Of a stretch of DNA of 64,000 nt, positions 7,081 through 15,685 are shown piece after piece. The DNA is from Eubacterium sp. An11 (GTDB lineage: Bacteria; Bacillota; Clostridia; Lachnospirales; Lachnospiraceae). The stretch's first letter is position 1. Each line of letters opens with the position of its first letter. A program made the position numbers and the translations under genes. The notes under the pieces are model-generated. The model saw nothing but the letters and a program-made list of their open reading frames with translations, was not told the origin of the DNA and did no database searches. The stretch lies in the NCBI RefSeq assembly GCF_002161065.1, contig NZ_NFLV01000003.1:124001-188000 (forward strand), read 5' to 3'.

Positions 7081-9741
7081 CTATCTTGGCACCTCTTCCA
7101 TTACGAATGCCTCGATCTGGTCGCCCTCTTTGACATCATTATATTTCTCAAAGACAAGGCCACATTCAAATCCGGCTTTCACTTCTTTCACGTCGTCTTT
7201 GAAACGTTTTAAGGAAGCCAGCGTTCCCTCGTAAATAACGATGCCGTCCCGGACAATTCGTGTCTGGGAAGTTCTTGAAATTTCTCCGTCTGTCACATAG
7301 CAGCCGGCGATGGTTCCCACGCCGGAAGCCTTGTAAATCTGGCGGACTTCCAGATGTCCGGTCACCTTCTCCTGATATACCGGATCCAGCATACCTTTCA
7401 TGGCCGCTTCGATATCTTCGATAGCATTATAGATGACACGGTACAGACGCATGTCGACTTTTTCTCTCTCTGCCACAGATTTGGCCATGGCGTCCGGACG
7501 AACGTTAAATCCGATGATGATGGCGTTGGATGCGGAAGCCAGCGTTACGTCAGATTCATTGATGGCACCGACGCCGCCGTGGATGACCTTGATCATAACC
7601 TCATCATTGGAAAGCTTTGTAAGACTCTGTTTCACTGCCTCCACAGAACCCTGAACATCCGCTTTTACTACCAAATTCAGCTCTTTGACATTACCAGCCT
7701 GGATCTGATCAAAGAGGTCATCCAGAGACAGTTTGCTCTTGGTCTCCTCAAGCATCTTTTCTCTGCTGTAGGCCACGAACGCTTCCGCTGTGGTACGTGC
7801 TTCCTTCTCGTTGTCATGGGCCATCATGACTTCACCGGAAAACGGCACGTCATTCAAACCGAGGATCTCCACAGGCATGGATGGTCCCGCCGCTTTGACA
7901 CGGTTACCCTTGTCGTCAAGCATGGCACGGACACGTCCGTAAGCGTGACCGATATTGATGCAGTCGCCCACATGAAGTGTACCCTTCTGAATAAGGATCG
8001 TCGCCACCGGTCCGCGGCCTTTGTCAAGCTTCGCCTCGATGACGAGACCTCTGGCCTTTCGGTTCGGATTAGCCTTAAGTTCCATCACTTCCGCTGTCAG
8101 GGAAATCATTTCCAGAAGCTCCTGAATACCTTCGCCGGTCTTTGCGGACACCGGAACAAAGACGGTGCTGCCGCCCCAGTCCTCAGCAATGAGACCGTAC
8201 TCTGTCAGCTCCTGCTTTACTCTCTCCACATTGGCGCCTTCTTTATCAATCTTGTTGACCGCCACAATGACTTCAACATCTGCAGCCTTTGCATGGTTAA
8301 TGGCCTCAACGGTCTGCGGCATCACGCCGTCATCGGCTGCAACCACCAGCACGGCGATATCTGTCGCCTGCGCACCACGAAGACGCATGGAAGTAAAGGC
8401 CTCATGTCCCGGAGTATCCAGGAAAGTGATCTTCTCATCATTGATGTTTACCACATAAGCACCGATATGCTGTGTGATTCCTCCGGCCTCTCCTTCCGTT
8501 ACATGCGTGGAACGGATGGCATCCAGAAGAGAAGTTTTACCATGGTCAACGTGACCCATAACACAGACAACCGGCGGACGTCCCACCAGTGTGCTCTCGT
8601 CATCATCTTCTTCCTTCAGCAGCTCTTCGATCACATCTACCTTCACTTCTTCTTCAGCGATGCAGTTATACTCCAGGGCAATCTCCGCTGCCTCATCAAA
8701 GGTAAACTCTGTATTGATAGTCACCATCTGACCAGCCATGAACAGCTTTTTGATGATCACTGCCGGCGTTACTTTACATGCCTCTGCCAGTTCTTTCAGT
8801 GAAACCGGATTTGGCAGGGTAATATTGCGGATTACCTCTTCCTTCGGCTCCTCATGTTTGACCGGCTGCTGAATCACCGGCTGTTTACCTTTATTTTTAT
8901 TGCGTTTCTGATTATTATTATTGTAATTATTATTGCGGTTATTATTCCGGCGATTATTCCGGCCGCCGCGGGAATCTCTGGAATCATCATTCCGGTTCTG
9001 ATTTTCACGACTGTGTTCCCGGTTAATCTCATGGCGGTTTTCTTTTCCGTTTCTGCTCTCTTTTGCATTCATCGGTGTATCCGCACCCATCATGGACTTA
9101 TTGCGGTTCCGTCTGTCGTTATTACGGTTATTGCGGTTATCGCCGCCTCTTCCGCCATCATTGCGGCGGTTTCCGTCATTCCGGTTCTGATTCCGGCTTC
9201 CGTCTCCATGATTTCTGTTTCCGTCACGGTTGTTCCGGCCACCATCATTGTTTCTTCCGCCGTCATTGCGATTAAAGTTCCGGCCGTCGTTATTGCGGTT
9301 ATTGCCGCCTCTTCCGCCGTCATTGCGGCGGTTTCCGTCGTTCCGGTTCTGGCTGCGGCCGTCTCTGTTCTGATTCCGGTTTCCGTCGCCATGGTTTCTG
9401 TTTCCATCACGGCCGCCGTCGCGGCTGCCGCGATTGCCGTCACCGCCTTTTCCACCGTCGTTGCCGCGGCCGCCGCGGTTTGACTGCGGTTTCTCTCTGT
9501 TCTCTTCTTTTTTCTTTGGCTGCTCCGCCGGCTTCTCGGCTCTGTCCTGGGACGGAGCGGCCTGTGCCTTTTTCTCTCCGCCGGCCGGCTGGAATACTCC
9601 TTTTAATTTTGAAACATTTTCTTCTGTAACTGTGCTCATATGGCTCTGTACTTCTACTCCCTGCTGCTTTAACGCAGCAATGACTTCTTTACTGCTTTTA
9701 TTATATAACTTTGCTACTTCATGTACTCTCATTTTTGGCAT
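7081..9741 (-). CDS. infB: Translation initiation factor IF-2 with a long Asn/Arg/Gly-rich N-domain
   Basis: An 886-residue GTPase that places initiator tRNA on the 30S subunit and promotes subunit joining. Order: short IF2_N helix motif (1-50), a charged linker, a very low-complexity Asn/Arg/Gly/Asp segment (about 79-290), a second IF2_N (about 303-360), the G domain with 'GHVDHGKT' at 396-403, 'DTPGHEA' and 'NKID', then domains II-IV. The low-complexity segment contains an internal duplication: residues 111-151 and 172-205 are nearly the same. It starts 3 nt after the ylxQ stop. Confidence 0.97.
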   Translation of the reverse strand: MPKMRVHEVAKLYNKSSKEVIAALKQQGVEVQSHMSTVTEENVSKLKGVFQPAGGEKKAQAAPSQDRAEKPAEQPKKKEENREKPQSNRGGRGNDGGKGGDGNRGSRDGGRDGNRNHGDGNRNQNRDGRSQNRNDGNRRNDGGRGGNNRNNDGRNFNRNDGGRNNDGGRNNRDGNRNHGDGSRNQNRNDGNRRNDGGRGGDNRNNRNNDRRNRNKSMMGADTPMNAKESRNGKENRHEINREHSRENQNRNDDSRDSRGGRNNRRNNNRNNNYNNNNQKRNKNKGKQPVIQQPVKHEEPKEEVIRNITLPNPVSLKELAEACKVTPAVIIKKLFMAGQMVTINTEFTFDEAAEIALEYNCIAEEEVKVDVIEELLKEEDDDESTLVGRPPVVCVMGHVDHGKTSLLDAIRSTHVTEGEAGGITQHIGAYVVNINDEKITFLDTPGHEAFTSMRLRGAQATDIAVLVVAADDGVMPQTVEAINHAKAADVEVIVAVNKIDKEGANVERVKQELTEYGLIAEDWGGSTVFVPVSAKTGEGIQELLEMISLTAEVMELKANPNRKARGLVIEAKLDKGRGPVATILIQKGTLHVGDCINIGHAYGRVRAMLDDKGNRVKAAGPSMPVEILGLNDVPFSGEVMMAHDNEKEARTTAEAFVAYSREKMLEETKSKLSLDDLFDQIQAGNVKELNLVVKADVQGSVEAVKQSLTKLSNDEVMIKVIHGGVGAINESDVTLASASNAIIIGFNVRPDAMAKSVAEREKVDMRLYRVIYNAIEDIEAAMKGMLDPVYQEKVTGHLEVRQIYKASGVGTIAGCYVTDGEISRTSQTRIVRDGIVIYEGTLASLKRFKDDVKEVKAGFECGLVFEKYNDVKEGDQIEAFVMEEVPR
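8872..9507 (-). repeat. Low-complexity, internally duplicated segment of infB
   Basis: This stretch encodes IF-2 residues about 79-290, made almost only of Asn, Arg, Gly and Asp. Two imperfect copies of a 34-41 residue block lie at 9289-9411 and 9127-9228. Repeats are coding and in frame. On the opposite strand they create a long open frame rich in Val/Ile/Ala that I treat as an artefact. Confidence 0.8.
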
Positions 9742-9744
9742 CCG

Positions 9745-10065
9745 CTACACCTCCATATTTAGATTAATTTTTTTCAGTACTGCCTTTGCAAAACCTTCAT
9801 CTAAGATACAGATGGAAGCCCTGTATGCTTTCCCGATCCAATGCCCTAATTCCTCTTTTGTGCCAAAAACCACGAGGGGGACTTCGTAATATTTACACAT
9901 ATTGGTAAACATCTTTTTGGTATTGCCGGAGGCATCTTCCGCCACGATCACCAGCCGTCCACGGCCGGACTTTACAGCTTTCTCTGTTGAAAATTCGCCG
10001 CTCTCAATTTTGCCTGCTCTCGCGGCCATCCCCAGCATGGATAACACTCTGTCTCTCTGTGTCAA
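9745..10065 (-). CDS. ylxQ: L7Ae/L30e-family RNA-binding protein (YlxQ)
   Basis: A 106-residue L7Ae/L30e-fold protein of the YlxQ group, which binds kink-turn-like RNA. Core motifs are 'GLAARAGKIESGEF'-type sequence near the start (here GMAARAGKIESGEF) and 'VIVAEDASGNTKK'. The start appears to be TTG at 10065, preceded by AGGAG at 10 nt; no ATG fits as well. As a result the gene overlaps the upstream rnpM frame by 62 nt. It sits between rnpM and infB, the normal order in Firmicutes. Confidence 0.88.
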   Translation of the reverse strand: MTQRDRVLSMLGMAARAGKIESGEFSTEKAVKSGRGRLVIVAEDASGNTKKMFTNMCKYYEVPLVVFGTKEELGHWIGKAYRASICILDEGFAKAVLKKINLNMEV

Positions 10066-10324
10066 ATTGCTTCAACTCCTCCTCTAAGCGATGATAAATC
10101 TCTTCCGGAATGGCAATTTTCAGGGAACGCTCCAGTCCTTTTGAACGTTTTGCCTTCTGAAGACACTCGGTGGAAAAACAAAGATAAGCCCCGCGGCCGT
10201 TTGTCTTTCCGTTCACATCGAGGAGAACTTCATTTTCCGGCGTTTTAATGACGCGTATCAATTCTTTTTTCGACTTCATTTCCCGGCAGCCTACACACTG
10301 TCTTAACGGTATCTTCTTTCCCAT
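10004..10324 (-). CDS. rnpM: YlxR family protein (RNase P modulator RnpM)
   Basis: A 106-residue YlxR/DUF448 protein. The signature 'QCVGCREMKSKKELIRV' is near the N-terminus, followed by 'GKTNGRGAYLCFSTECLQKA'. In Bacillus this family was reported to bind and modulate RNase P. The C-terminus is longer than the usual 90 or so residues, because the frame runs 62 nt into ylxQ; those last 20 residues are polar and probably carry no fold. It starts 20 nt after the nusA stop. Confidence 0.92.
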   Translation of the reverse strand: MGKKIPLRQCVGCREMKSKKELIRVIKTPENEVLLDVNGKTNGRGAYLCFSTECLQKAKRSKGLERSLKIAIPEEIYHRLEEELKQFDTERQSVIHAGDGRESRQN

Positions 10325-10344
10325 AGTCTGTCACCGTTCATCCA

Positions 10345-11661
10345 TTATTCTTCAAAATTCTTCGAAGCAGATTCTTCATCATCACCGGACATTTCTGTCT
10401 CTGACTCCTCAGAAGGAACCACATCGGTCTCCGCTTCACCGGCATCTGCCGCATCAGCGTGATCGCTGTCAGACTCACCGGCGTGATCTTCTACGTCAGC
10501 ATTCTCGTCGGCGTAAACCTCTCCGAGGTTATCTGCATTCCCGCCGGCGTAGTCATCTTCAAAAGAGTCATCCTCAAAGGAATCATCCATATCGAAGGAA
10601 TCGTCAAAATCAAGCTCTTCCTGCAGCTCTGCCGCCTGACTCTCGCTCTTGATATCAATCTTGTATCCGGTTAATTTTGCCGCCAGACGAGCGTTCTGTC
10701 CTTCCTTGCCGATGGCCAGGGACAGCTGGTAATCCGGTACTACCACTCTCGCGCTCTTCTCTTCCGGATCCACGTCCACGGAGATGACGTTGGACGGACT
10801 TAAAGCGTTCTCGATGAGAACGGCCGGGTCGTCGCTCCAGGTGATGATATCGATCTTCTCGCCCTTTAAGTCATTGACAATGGCGTTGACACGGGCGCCG
10901 TTAATGCCGACGCAGGCGCCGACCGGATCCACGTTCGGATCGTTGGAAGCCACTGCGATCTTTGTACGGGAACCGGCTTCTCTGGCGATGCTCTTGATCT
11001 CCACGGTACCGTCGTAAACTTCCGCAACCTCTTTTTCGAATAGTCTCTTCACCAGTTCCGGATGGGTTCTGGATACAAGGATCTTCGGTCCCTTATTGGT
11101 ATCTTTTACTTCTATAATATATAACTTGATCCGGTCTGTCGGATGGAAAACTTCGCCTTTTACCTGCTCCTTCTCGGTCAGGACCGCATCGGTCTTGTCA
11201 TCCAGGCTGATACAGATATTCTTTCCATTATAACGCTGTACCACACCGGTCACGATATCTTTCTCCTTGTGGGAGAAATGTTCGTAGAGCACCCTGCGCT
11301 CTTCTTCTTTAATCTTCTGGACAATGACACTTCTTGCGTGCTGGGCGGCGATACGTCCGAAATTCTTCGGAGTCACTTCAATATTGACGACATCTCCCAG
11401 CTCGTAATGGATATCCCGCATCTTCGCGTCCTCAAGACTGATCTCTGTGGCGGAATCCTCCACTTCTTCCACTACTGTCTTCTCCACAAAAACGGAAATA
11501 GCTCCCGTCTCTCTGTCCATGTTCACTTTCACGATGGCATTTTTTCCGAAGTCTCTGTTACAGGCTGCCACCAGCGAATCTTCGATTGCCTGCATGATCA
11601 CTTCTTTTTCGATATTTTTCTCTTTCTGTAACTGATTGAGAGCATCGATTAATTCACTCAT
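10345..11661 (-). CDS. nusA: Transcription termination/antitermination factor NusA with acidic tail
   Basis: A 438-residue NusA: N-terminal RNA polymerase-binding domain (1-125), S1 domain ('[17 protein letters not shown]'), and two KH domains ('[16 protein letters not shown]', '[19 protein letters not shown]'). The Firmicute protein normally ends here; this one adds about 90 residues (347-438) composed mostly of Asp, Glu, Ser and Ala. The tail resembles, by charge, the acidic repeats of E. coli NusA but lacks their sequence. AGGAGG lies 9 nt before the ATG. Confidence 0.96.
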   Translation of the reverse strand: MSELIDALNQLQKEKNIEKEVIMQAIEDSLVAACNRDFGKNAIVKVNMDRETGAISVFVEKTVVEEVEDSATEISLEDAKMRDIHYELGDVVNIEVTPKNFGRIAAQHARSVIVQKIKEEERRVLYEHFSHKEKDIVTGVVQRYNGKNICISLDDKTDAVLTEKEQVKGEVFHPTDRIKLYIIEVKDTNKGPKILVSRTHPELVKRLFEKEVAEVYDGTVEIKSIAREAGSRTKIAVASNDPNVDPVGACVGINGARVNAIVNDLKGEKIDIITWSDDPAVLIENALSPSNVISVDVDPEEKSARVVVPDYQLSLAIGKEGQNARLAAKLTGYKIDIKSESQAAELQEELDFDDSFDMDDSFEDDSFEDDYAGGNADNLGEVYADENADVEDHAGESDSDHADAADAGEAETDVVPSEESETEMSGDDEESASKNFEE

Positions 11662-11690
11662 TTTGTCGTATCCTCCTGCTATACGTATCG

Positions 11691-12152
11691 TCAGAAATCA
11701 ATGGCCAGACGAATGGCCGCAATATCACTTCTGTTTATAACCACATCCCCGCTGTCGGCAGCAAGGGTCACTGTCTCTTCTGTGAAATCTTTTAAGATTC
11801 CCTCAAATTCTTTCTGTTTATCCACGGCTTTGTATAACTTGCACTCTACCTTTTCTCCAAGGCTGCGCTGAAAATCCTTGTCTTTTTTCAGCTGCCGTCC
11901 CAGTCCCGGGGAGCTTACTTCCAGGATGTAAGGATCCTTGATAAAGTCCTCCTCATCCAGCTTCTGCTCCAGCGCACGGCTGATGAGAACACAGTCATCA
12001 ATGGTAATGCCGCCTTCTTTGTCTGCATAGACGCGCAGATACCAGTTGGCACCTTCTTTTACATATTCTACATCGACAAGCTCAAAATCATTCGCATCAA
12101 TGATCGGCGCCGCCAGTTCTTCTGCCCTCGCAACAATCTCTGTTCTTTTCAT
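11691..12152 (-). CDS. rimP: Ribosome maturation factor RimP
   Basis: A 153-residue factor for 30S assembly. The family core includes 'FELVDVEYVKEGANWYLRVY', 'GGITIDDCVLISRALEQKLD' and 'LEVSSPGLGRQLK'. I use the ATG at 12152 because GAGGTGAG lies 8 nt upstream; the frame opens earlier at 12173 without a ribosome site. It is the first gene of the operon through ribF and has a promoter and hairpin leader of its own. Confidence 0.95.
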   Translation of the reverse strand: MKRTEIVARAEELAAPIIDANDFELVDVEYVKEGANWYLRVYADKEGGITIDDCVLISRALEQKLDEEDFIKDPYILEVSSPGLGRQLKKDKDFQRSLGEKVECKLYKAVDKQKEFEGILKDFTEETVTLAADSGDVVINRSDIAAIRLAIDF

Positions 12153-12184
12153 GTTGATCTCACCTCTTTCCACACAAACAATAA

Positions 12185-12204
12185 GAGTGGGCTTACGCCC
12201 ACTC
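12185..12204 (-). promoter_or_regulatory. rimP leader hairpin with GNRA tetraloop
   Basis: On the minus strand GAGTGGGC-GTAA-GCCCACTC forms a perfect 8-bp stem closed by a GUAA (GNRA-class) tetraloop in RNA. It begins about 18 nt after the predicted transcription start and ends 32 nt before the rimP ATG. There is no T-run after it, so it is not a normal terminator. It is placed to be a binding site in the 5' leader, for example for an operon product. Confidence 0.75.
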
Positions 12205-12228
12205 CTATCATCTACCGTTATCTTCTAT

Positions 12229-12257
12229 ACTATAACACTGATATTTTAATTAAGCAA
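12229..12257 (-). promoter_or_regulatory. Promoter of the rimP-nusA-infB operon
   Basis: TTGCTT (12252-12257) and TATAGT (12229-12234) are 17 bp apart on the minus strand. The predicted start falls near 12222, giving a leader of about 70 nt that contains the GNRA hairpin. Confidence 0.7.
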
Positions 12258-12267
12258 GTATTTTTTT

Positions 12268-15027
12268 CTATAATTTCCCTGCCTGTATCATTTCCTCCAT
12301 AGACGGCACCTCACAGCTGCCGGTGCGGATTGCCTCCCGGATCACTTCCGGAGAGGCCGGTATCCTGTTGATACGGATGCCGATGGCATTGTAAATGGCA
12401 TTCAAAATGGCCGGCGTCATGGGAACCGTCGCCACCTCAGAGATACCTTTGGCCCCGTACGGTCCCGTCGGTTCCGGATCTTCAATGAGAATCAGATCAT
12501 AGACCGGCGTATCCTCCGCCTTCGGGAGCCCCAGTTCTCTGTAGGATCTTTTCGTCGGGCAGCCGTTTTTGCTTGGATAACTTTCCGTCAGCGCATACCC
12601 CTGTCCCATGGAGCAGGAACCGTGGATTTGGCCTTCAATGATATGCGGGTTGATGGCCCGTCCCACATCGTGGGCGGCGATCACCCGGAGAAGTTTTACT
12701 TCTCCTGTCTTCTTATCCACCTCCACAATGGCCGCCTGGGTGGTATAAGCGTAAGCCGGAAAGTTCCGGTATGGAACACCTTTTTTCTTTGCTCCCTCAA
12801 AATCACCGATGGCAAAGGTAGGCGGCGTCACATAATAATACTGTGCTTTCCGGATCTCTCCCGGTTTCCAGGGATTCTTCTCCAGTTCTTTTTTGAGATT
12901 CTCGCAGGCTTCATAAACCGCTCTGCCGCCGCACAGCGTCTGCCGCTCGCTGACCGACTGTCCCGTCGGAATGGTGATATCCGTATCTCCGATGATGATA
13001 TCTATATTTTCAATATCCATATCGAGGGTTTCCGCCGCAATCTGTACCATGGCAGTGCGAAATCCCTGTCCCATATCTGTGCCGGAACAGATCATCTCCA
13101 GCCGTCCGTCTTCTTTCAGCGTCAGCCTGCAGGCGCCGTCGTCGGTAAAGATTCCCTTTCCGATGCCGACATTTTTAAAACCGCTGGCAACACCGTACCC
13201 AAGGACTTTATCACCGTCAGGATACTTTCCTTCATATTCTTCCAGAACTTCTTTTAATTTTCTCTCGCAGGCGTTGATGGTATCCACAAGCCCCACACTG
13301 TATTGGAGAAGCTCTCCGCCCACCGAATAGCTTCCAGCCCGGACAGCATTTTTCCGCCGGATCTCAAAAGGATCCATATGCAGCTTTTCCGCCATCATGT
13401 CCACCGCCGTCTCAATGGAAACCGCCGCCTGATTGATTCCATATCCCCGAAAGGCGCCGCCCAGCACATTGTTAGTCCGGATGGCGCTGCCTTCAATGCG
13501 GACGTTGTTCACCGTATACGGGCCGCCTGCCATCAGGCATCCGGTCATCAGTGTACCATAACTCTCTGTGGTGTATGGGCCGCCGTCAGAAAACATCCGG
13601 CTTTCCAGATACTCGAACGTTCCATCCTCCGTAAAACCGATCTCATAATCGGTGTGATATCCATGGCGTTTGGAGCTGGCAATCAGAGATTCCGCCCGGG
13701 TGAGCGTCACCTTGACCGGGCCGCCGCAGACATAGGCCGCCACTGCCGTCTGCGCCTCGATGACAGAATCACATTTACTGCCGAAACCGCCTCCCAGCGG
13801 AGTGGCCACCACCCGCACATCCTCTTCTTTCATGGCCAGATTGCTGGCCAGCATCCGTCGGATTTCAAAAGGAGACTGGGTGCAGGAACAGACAGTCATC
13901 TTTCCGTCCTTGTAATAGCCGATGGCGGATTCCGGTTCCATGCAGGCGTGTTCCTGCCGCTCCATCTCCTTAGAAACCCTCAGTTTGACGATGCCTTCTT
14001 TTTGCTTTGCGGCTTCCACATCGCCGGCTTCTCTTCCGGTATGGAGCAGAAAACTCTCCTTCGCATAGCCGTCGGCCATGGTATAGATACCTTCCATCTC
14101 TTCATAGTCCACCTGGACGAGGGCTGCCGCCGCCCGGGCGTGTTCTTCGGTGTCCGCCACGACCAGGGCCAGCACATCCCCCAGGAAATATACTTCCTCA
14201 TCACAAAATACTTTCTGCTCCGGCGTCCAGGTACCCACCAGAGGACTGCCGGGAACGTCCGCCGCCGTCACGATCCGGACCACGCCTTTTGACGCCTCTG
14301 CCCGCTCTGTCTTCATGGAAAGAATCTTTGCCCGGGGCGCAGGCGCCCACACAAAGGCTCCGTGAAGCATCTGCTCCTCCCCGAATTCTTCCGCCTCATA
14401 ATCATCGCAGAACTTCAGGCTGCCGGTCACCTTGGCCGGGCCGTCCACATCCCAGACCGGCTTTCCGAGAGCTTTTCCCTTCACCGGCGGAATCTCCTGA
14501 TTCTCCCCGGCCGTGATCTCCGTGTGTTCCTTCTGCCGGACGTCCTGAAGGGTGCATTCATCTCCCCGCAGCCTGGCCGCTGCCAGTTTGACTGCCTCTA
14601 TAATCTTCACATATCCCGTACAACGGCAGTAGTTATTTTTTAAGCCCTCACAGATTTCTTCCTCTGTTGGATTTAAGTTTCCGGACAGCAGCACCTTTGT
14701 GGCCATCACCATGCCCGGCGTACAGAAACCGCACTGTACCGCTCCCGCATCCAGAAATGACTTTTGAATTACGGAAAGTTCTCCGTTTTTCGCCACATTT
14801 TCTATGGTTTCCACTGTTCTTCCCTGCATATTTTGAAGCAGAGTCACACAGGAACGACACAGTTTTCCATCGATGATGACGCTGCAGGCGCCGCACTGTC
14901 CCATGCCGCAGGCCTCTTTTGTTCCTTTCAGGCACTCCACATTCCGCAAATATTTCAGCAGCGTTTCTCTGCCTGAATAGACAGCTGTCCGTTCCTCACC
15001 ATTTAAGATAAAAGTTACGCTGCCCAT
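12268..15027 (-). CDS. Xanthine dehydrogenase-type molybdoenzyme, [2Fe-2S] and Mo subunits fused
   Basis: A 919-residue molybdenum hydroxylase. Residues 1-150 bind two [2Fe-2S] clusters: Cys40/45/48/57 and Cys99/102/134/136 (CGFC and CRC). A linker with 'DGPAKVTGSLKF' leads into the molybdopterin domains, where 'GGGFGSKCD' and the late 'YGAKGISEV' (catalytic Glu) are seen. No FAD domain is present. This layout matches Desulfovibrio aldehyde oxidoreductase and the clostridial selenium-associated hydroxylase family; purines or aldehydes are likely substrates. No in-frame UGA is involved, and no selenium accessory gene is in the window. Start at 15027 follows GAGAGG; an upstream in-frame ATG (15072) lacks one. 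It lies 62 nt after a DUF1097 gene, with no terminator between. Confidence 0.9.
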   Translation of the reverse strand: MGSVTFILNGEERTAVYSGRETLLKYLRNVECLKGTKEACGMGQCGACSVIIDGKLCRSCVTLLQNMQGRTVETIENVAKNGELSVIQKSFLDAGAVQCGFCTPGMVMATKVLLSGNLNPTEEEICEGLKNNYCRCTGYVKIIEAVKLAAARLRGDECTLQDVRQKEHTEITAGENQEIPPVKGKALGKPVWDVDGPAKVTGSLKFCDDYEAEEFGEEQMLHGAFVWAPAPRAKILSMKTERAEASKGVVRIVTAADVPGSPLVGTWTPEQKVFCDEEVYFLGDVLALVVADTEEHARAAAALVQVDYEEMEGIYTMADGYAKESFLLHTGREAGDVEAAKQKEGIVKLRVSKEMERQEHACMEPESAIGYYKDGKMTVCSCTQSPFEIRRMLASNLAMKEEDVRVVATPLGGGFGSKCDSVIEAQTAVAAYVCGGPVKVTLTRAESLIASSKRHGYHTDYEIGFTEDGTFEYLESRMFSDGGPYTTESYGTLMTGCLMAGGPYTVNNVRIEGSAIRTNNVLGGAFRGYGINQAAVSIETAVDMMAEKLHMDPFEIRRKNAVRAGSYSVGGELLQYSVGLVDTINACERKLKEVLEEYEGKYPDGDKVLGYGVASGFKNVGIGKGIFTDDGACRLTLKEDGRLEMICSGTDMGQGFRTAMVQIAAETLDMDIENIDIIIGDTDITIPTGQSVSERQTLCGGRAVYEACENLKKELEKNPWKPGEIRKAQYYYVTPPTFAIGDFEGAKKKGVPYRNFPAYAYTTQAAIVEVDKKTGEVKLLRVIAAHDVGRAINPHIIEGQIHGSCSMGQGYALTESYPSKNGCPTKRSYRELGLPKAEDTPVYDLILIEDPEPTGPYGAKGISEVATVPMTPAILNAIYNAIGIRINRIPASPEVIREAIRTGSCEVPSMEEMIQAGKL

Positions 15028-15089
15028 AGCTACCTCTCCTCTCAACCATGCTCCTTCAGAATCTCCGCGCATTTTCCAAAGGAAAAATT

Positions 15090-15641
15090 CTATGCCTTGC
15101 TGCTTTCCTGTTTCTCAGACTCTGTTTTTTCTGCCGCTGGCTTTGCCATGGCATAAATCTTATCCATAATGATATTATAAATAATACAAAGTGTCATACC
15201 CGCGATCACAGAAATTCCACATTTCCATGTATTCTGCGTGCCTCCGGTGGCATAGATGCTGGCCACCGCCAGAAAACAGTAGGGAACCACATTGGCCCAG
15301 GTATTTTTCAGCAGATGCAGATGCACATACAACAGACCGGTGGTGCAGATGAATTCCCCCAGCATCAATGCGGGAATTTTCGGCATTCCGGCCGCCATGA
15401 ACCATCCGCCCAGATTCCAGTAGAAAAATGCCCAGATGTATCCGGCGATAATGCTGCACAGATAATTCAGATATTTTTTCTTATTGCCGCCCAGCGCCAC
15501 ACACAACAAAAATCCCCCGTACACACACCACTGAAAACTGGTGACAGGCGGACACAGCTGATACACAAGCACCGTGAGGGCAAAGGCAATGCCGTTGACC
15601 ACAGACCCCTTTGCCACATCGGCGTCAAACAATCGTTTCAT
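15090..15641 (-). CDS. DUF1097 membrane protein
   Basis: A 183-residue integral membrane protein of the DUF1097 (YcdZ-like) group, with about five hydrophobic helices (roughly residues 15-33, 37-50, 58-80, 90-115, 120-160) and a charged C-terminal tail. Function is unknown. A good ribosome site (GGGGAG) is 5 nt before the ATG. It is sandwiched between hisIE (44 nt upstream) and the molybdoenzyme (62 nt downstream) on the same strand, so co-transcription is likely. Transport of a substrate or product of the molybdoenzyme is a guess only. Confidence 0.75.
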   Translation of the reverse strand: MKRLFDADVAKGSVVNGIAFALTVLVYQLCPPVTSFQWCVYGGFLLCVALGGNKKKYLNYLCSIIAGYIWAFFYWNLGGWFMAAGMPKIPALMLGEFICTTGLLYVHLHLLKNTWANVVPYCFLAVASIYATGGTQNTWKCGISVIAGMTLCIIYNIIMDKIYAMAKPAAEKTESEKQESSKA

Positions 15642-15685
15642 TTTTTCTCCCCTTTTGCTGTCCGTTTCAAAATCTCCTGCTGTCC

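Noticed and set aside
7354-8802. Long open frame (482 codons) on the plus strand
   Set aside because: It lies wholly inside infB on the opposite strand. infB is certain from its G-domain motifs; the antisense frame has no ribosome site and no recognisable protein.
9127-9411. Repeats that might suggest a CRISPR array
   Set aside because: The repeats are imperfect, in frame with IF-2 and encode Asn/Arg/Gly blocks; there are no uniform spacers and no cas genes.
8854-9483. Val/Ile/Ala-rich open frame opposite the infB repeat region
   Set aside because: Its composition follows from the complement of Asn/Arg/Gly codons in infB. It looks like a membrane protein only by this artefact.
13303-14292. 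Plus-strand frame of 329 codons inside the molybdoenzyme gene
   Set aside because: Antisense to a clear molybdenum hydroxylase and without family motifs.
12268-15027. Possible selenoprotein or selenium gene cluster around the molybdoenzyme
   Set aside because: No in-frame UGA is present, and no selenium accessory gene is in the window. Resemblance to the selenium-associated family is noted only as a possibility.
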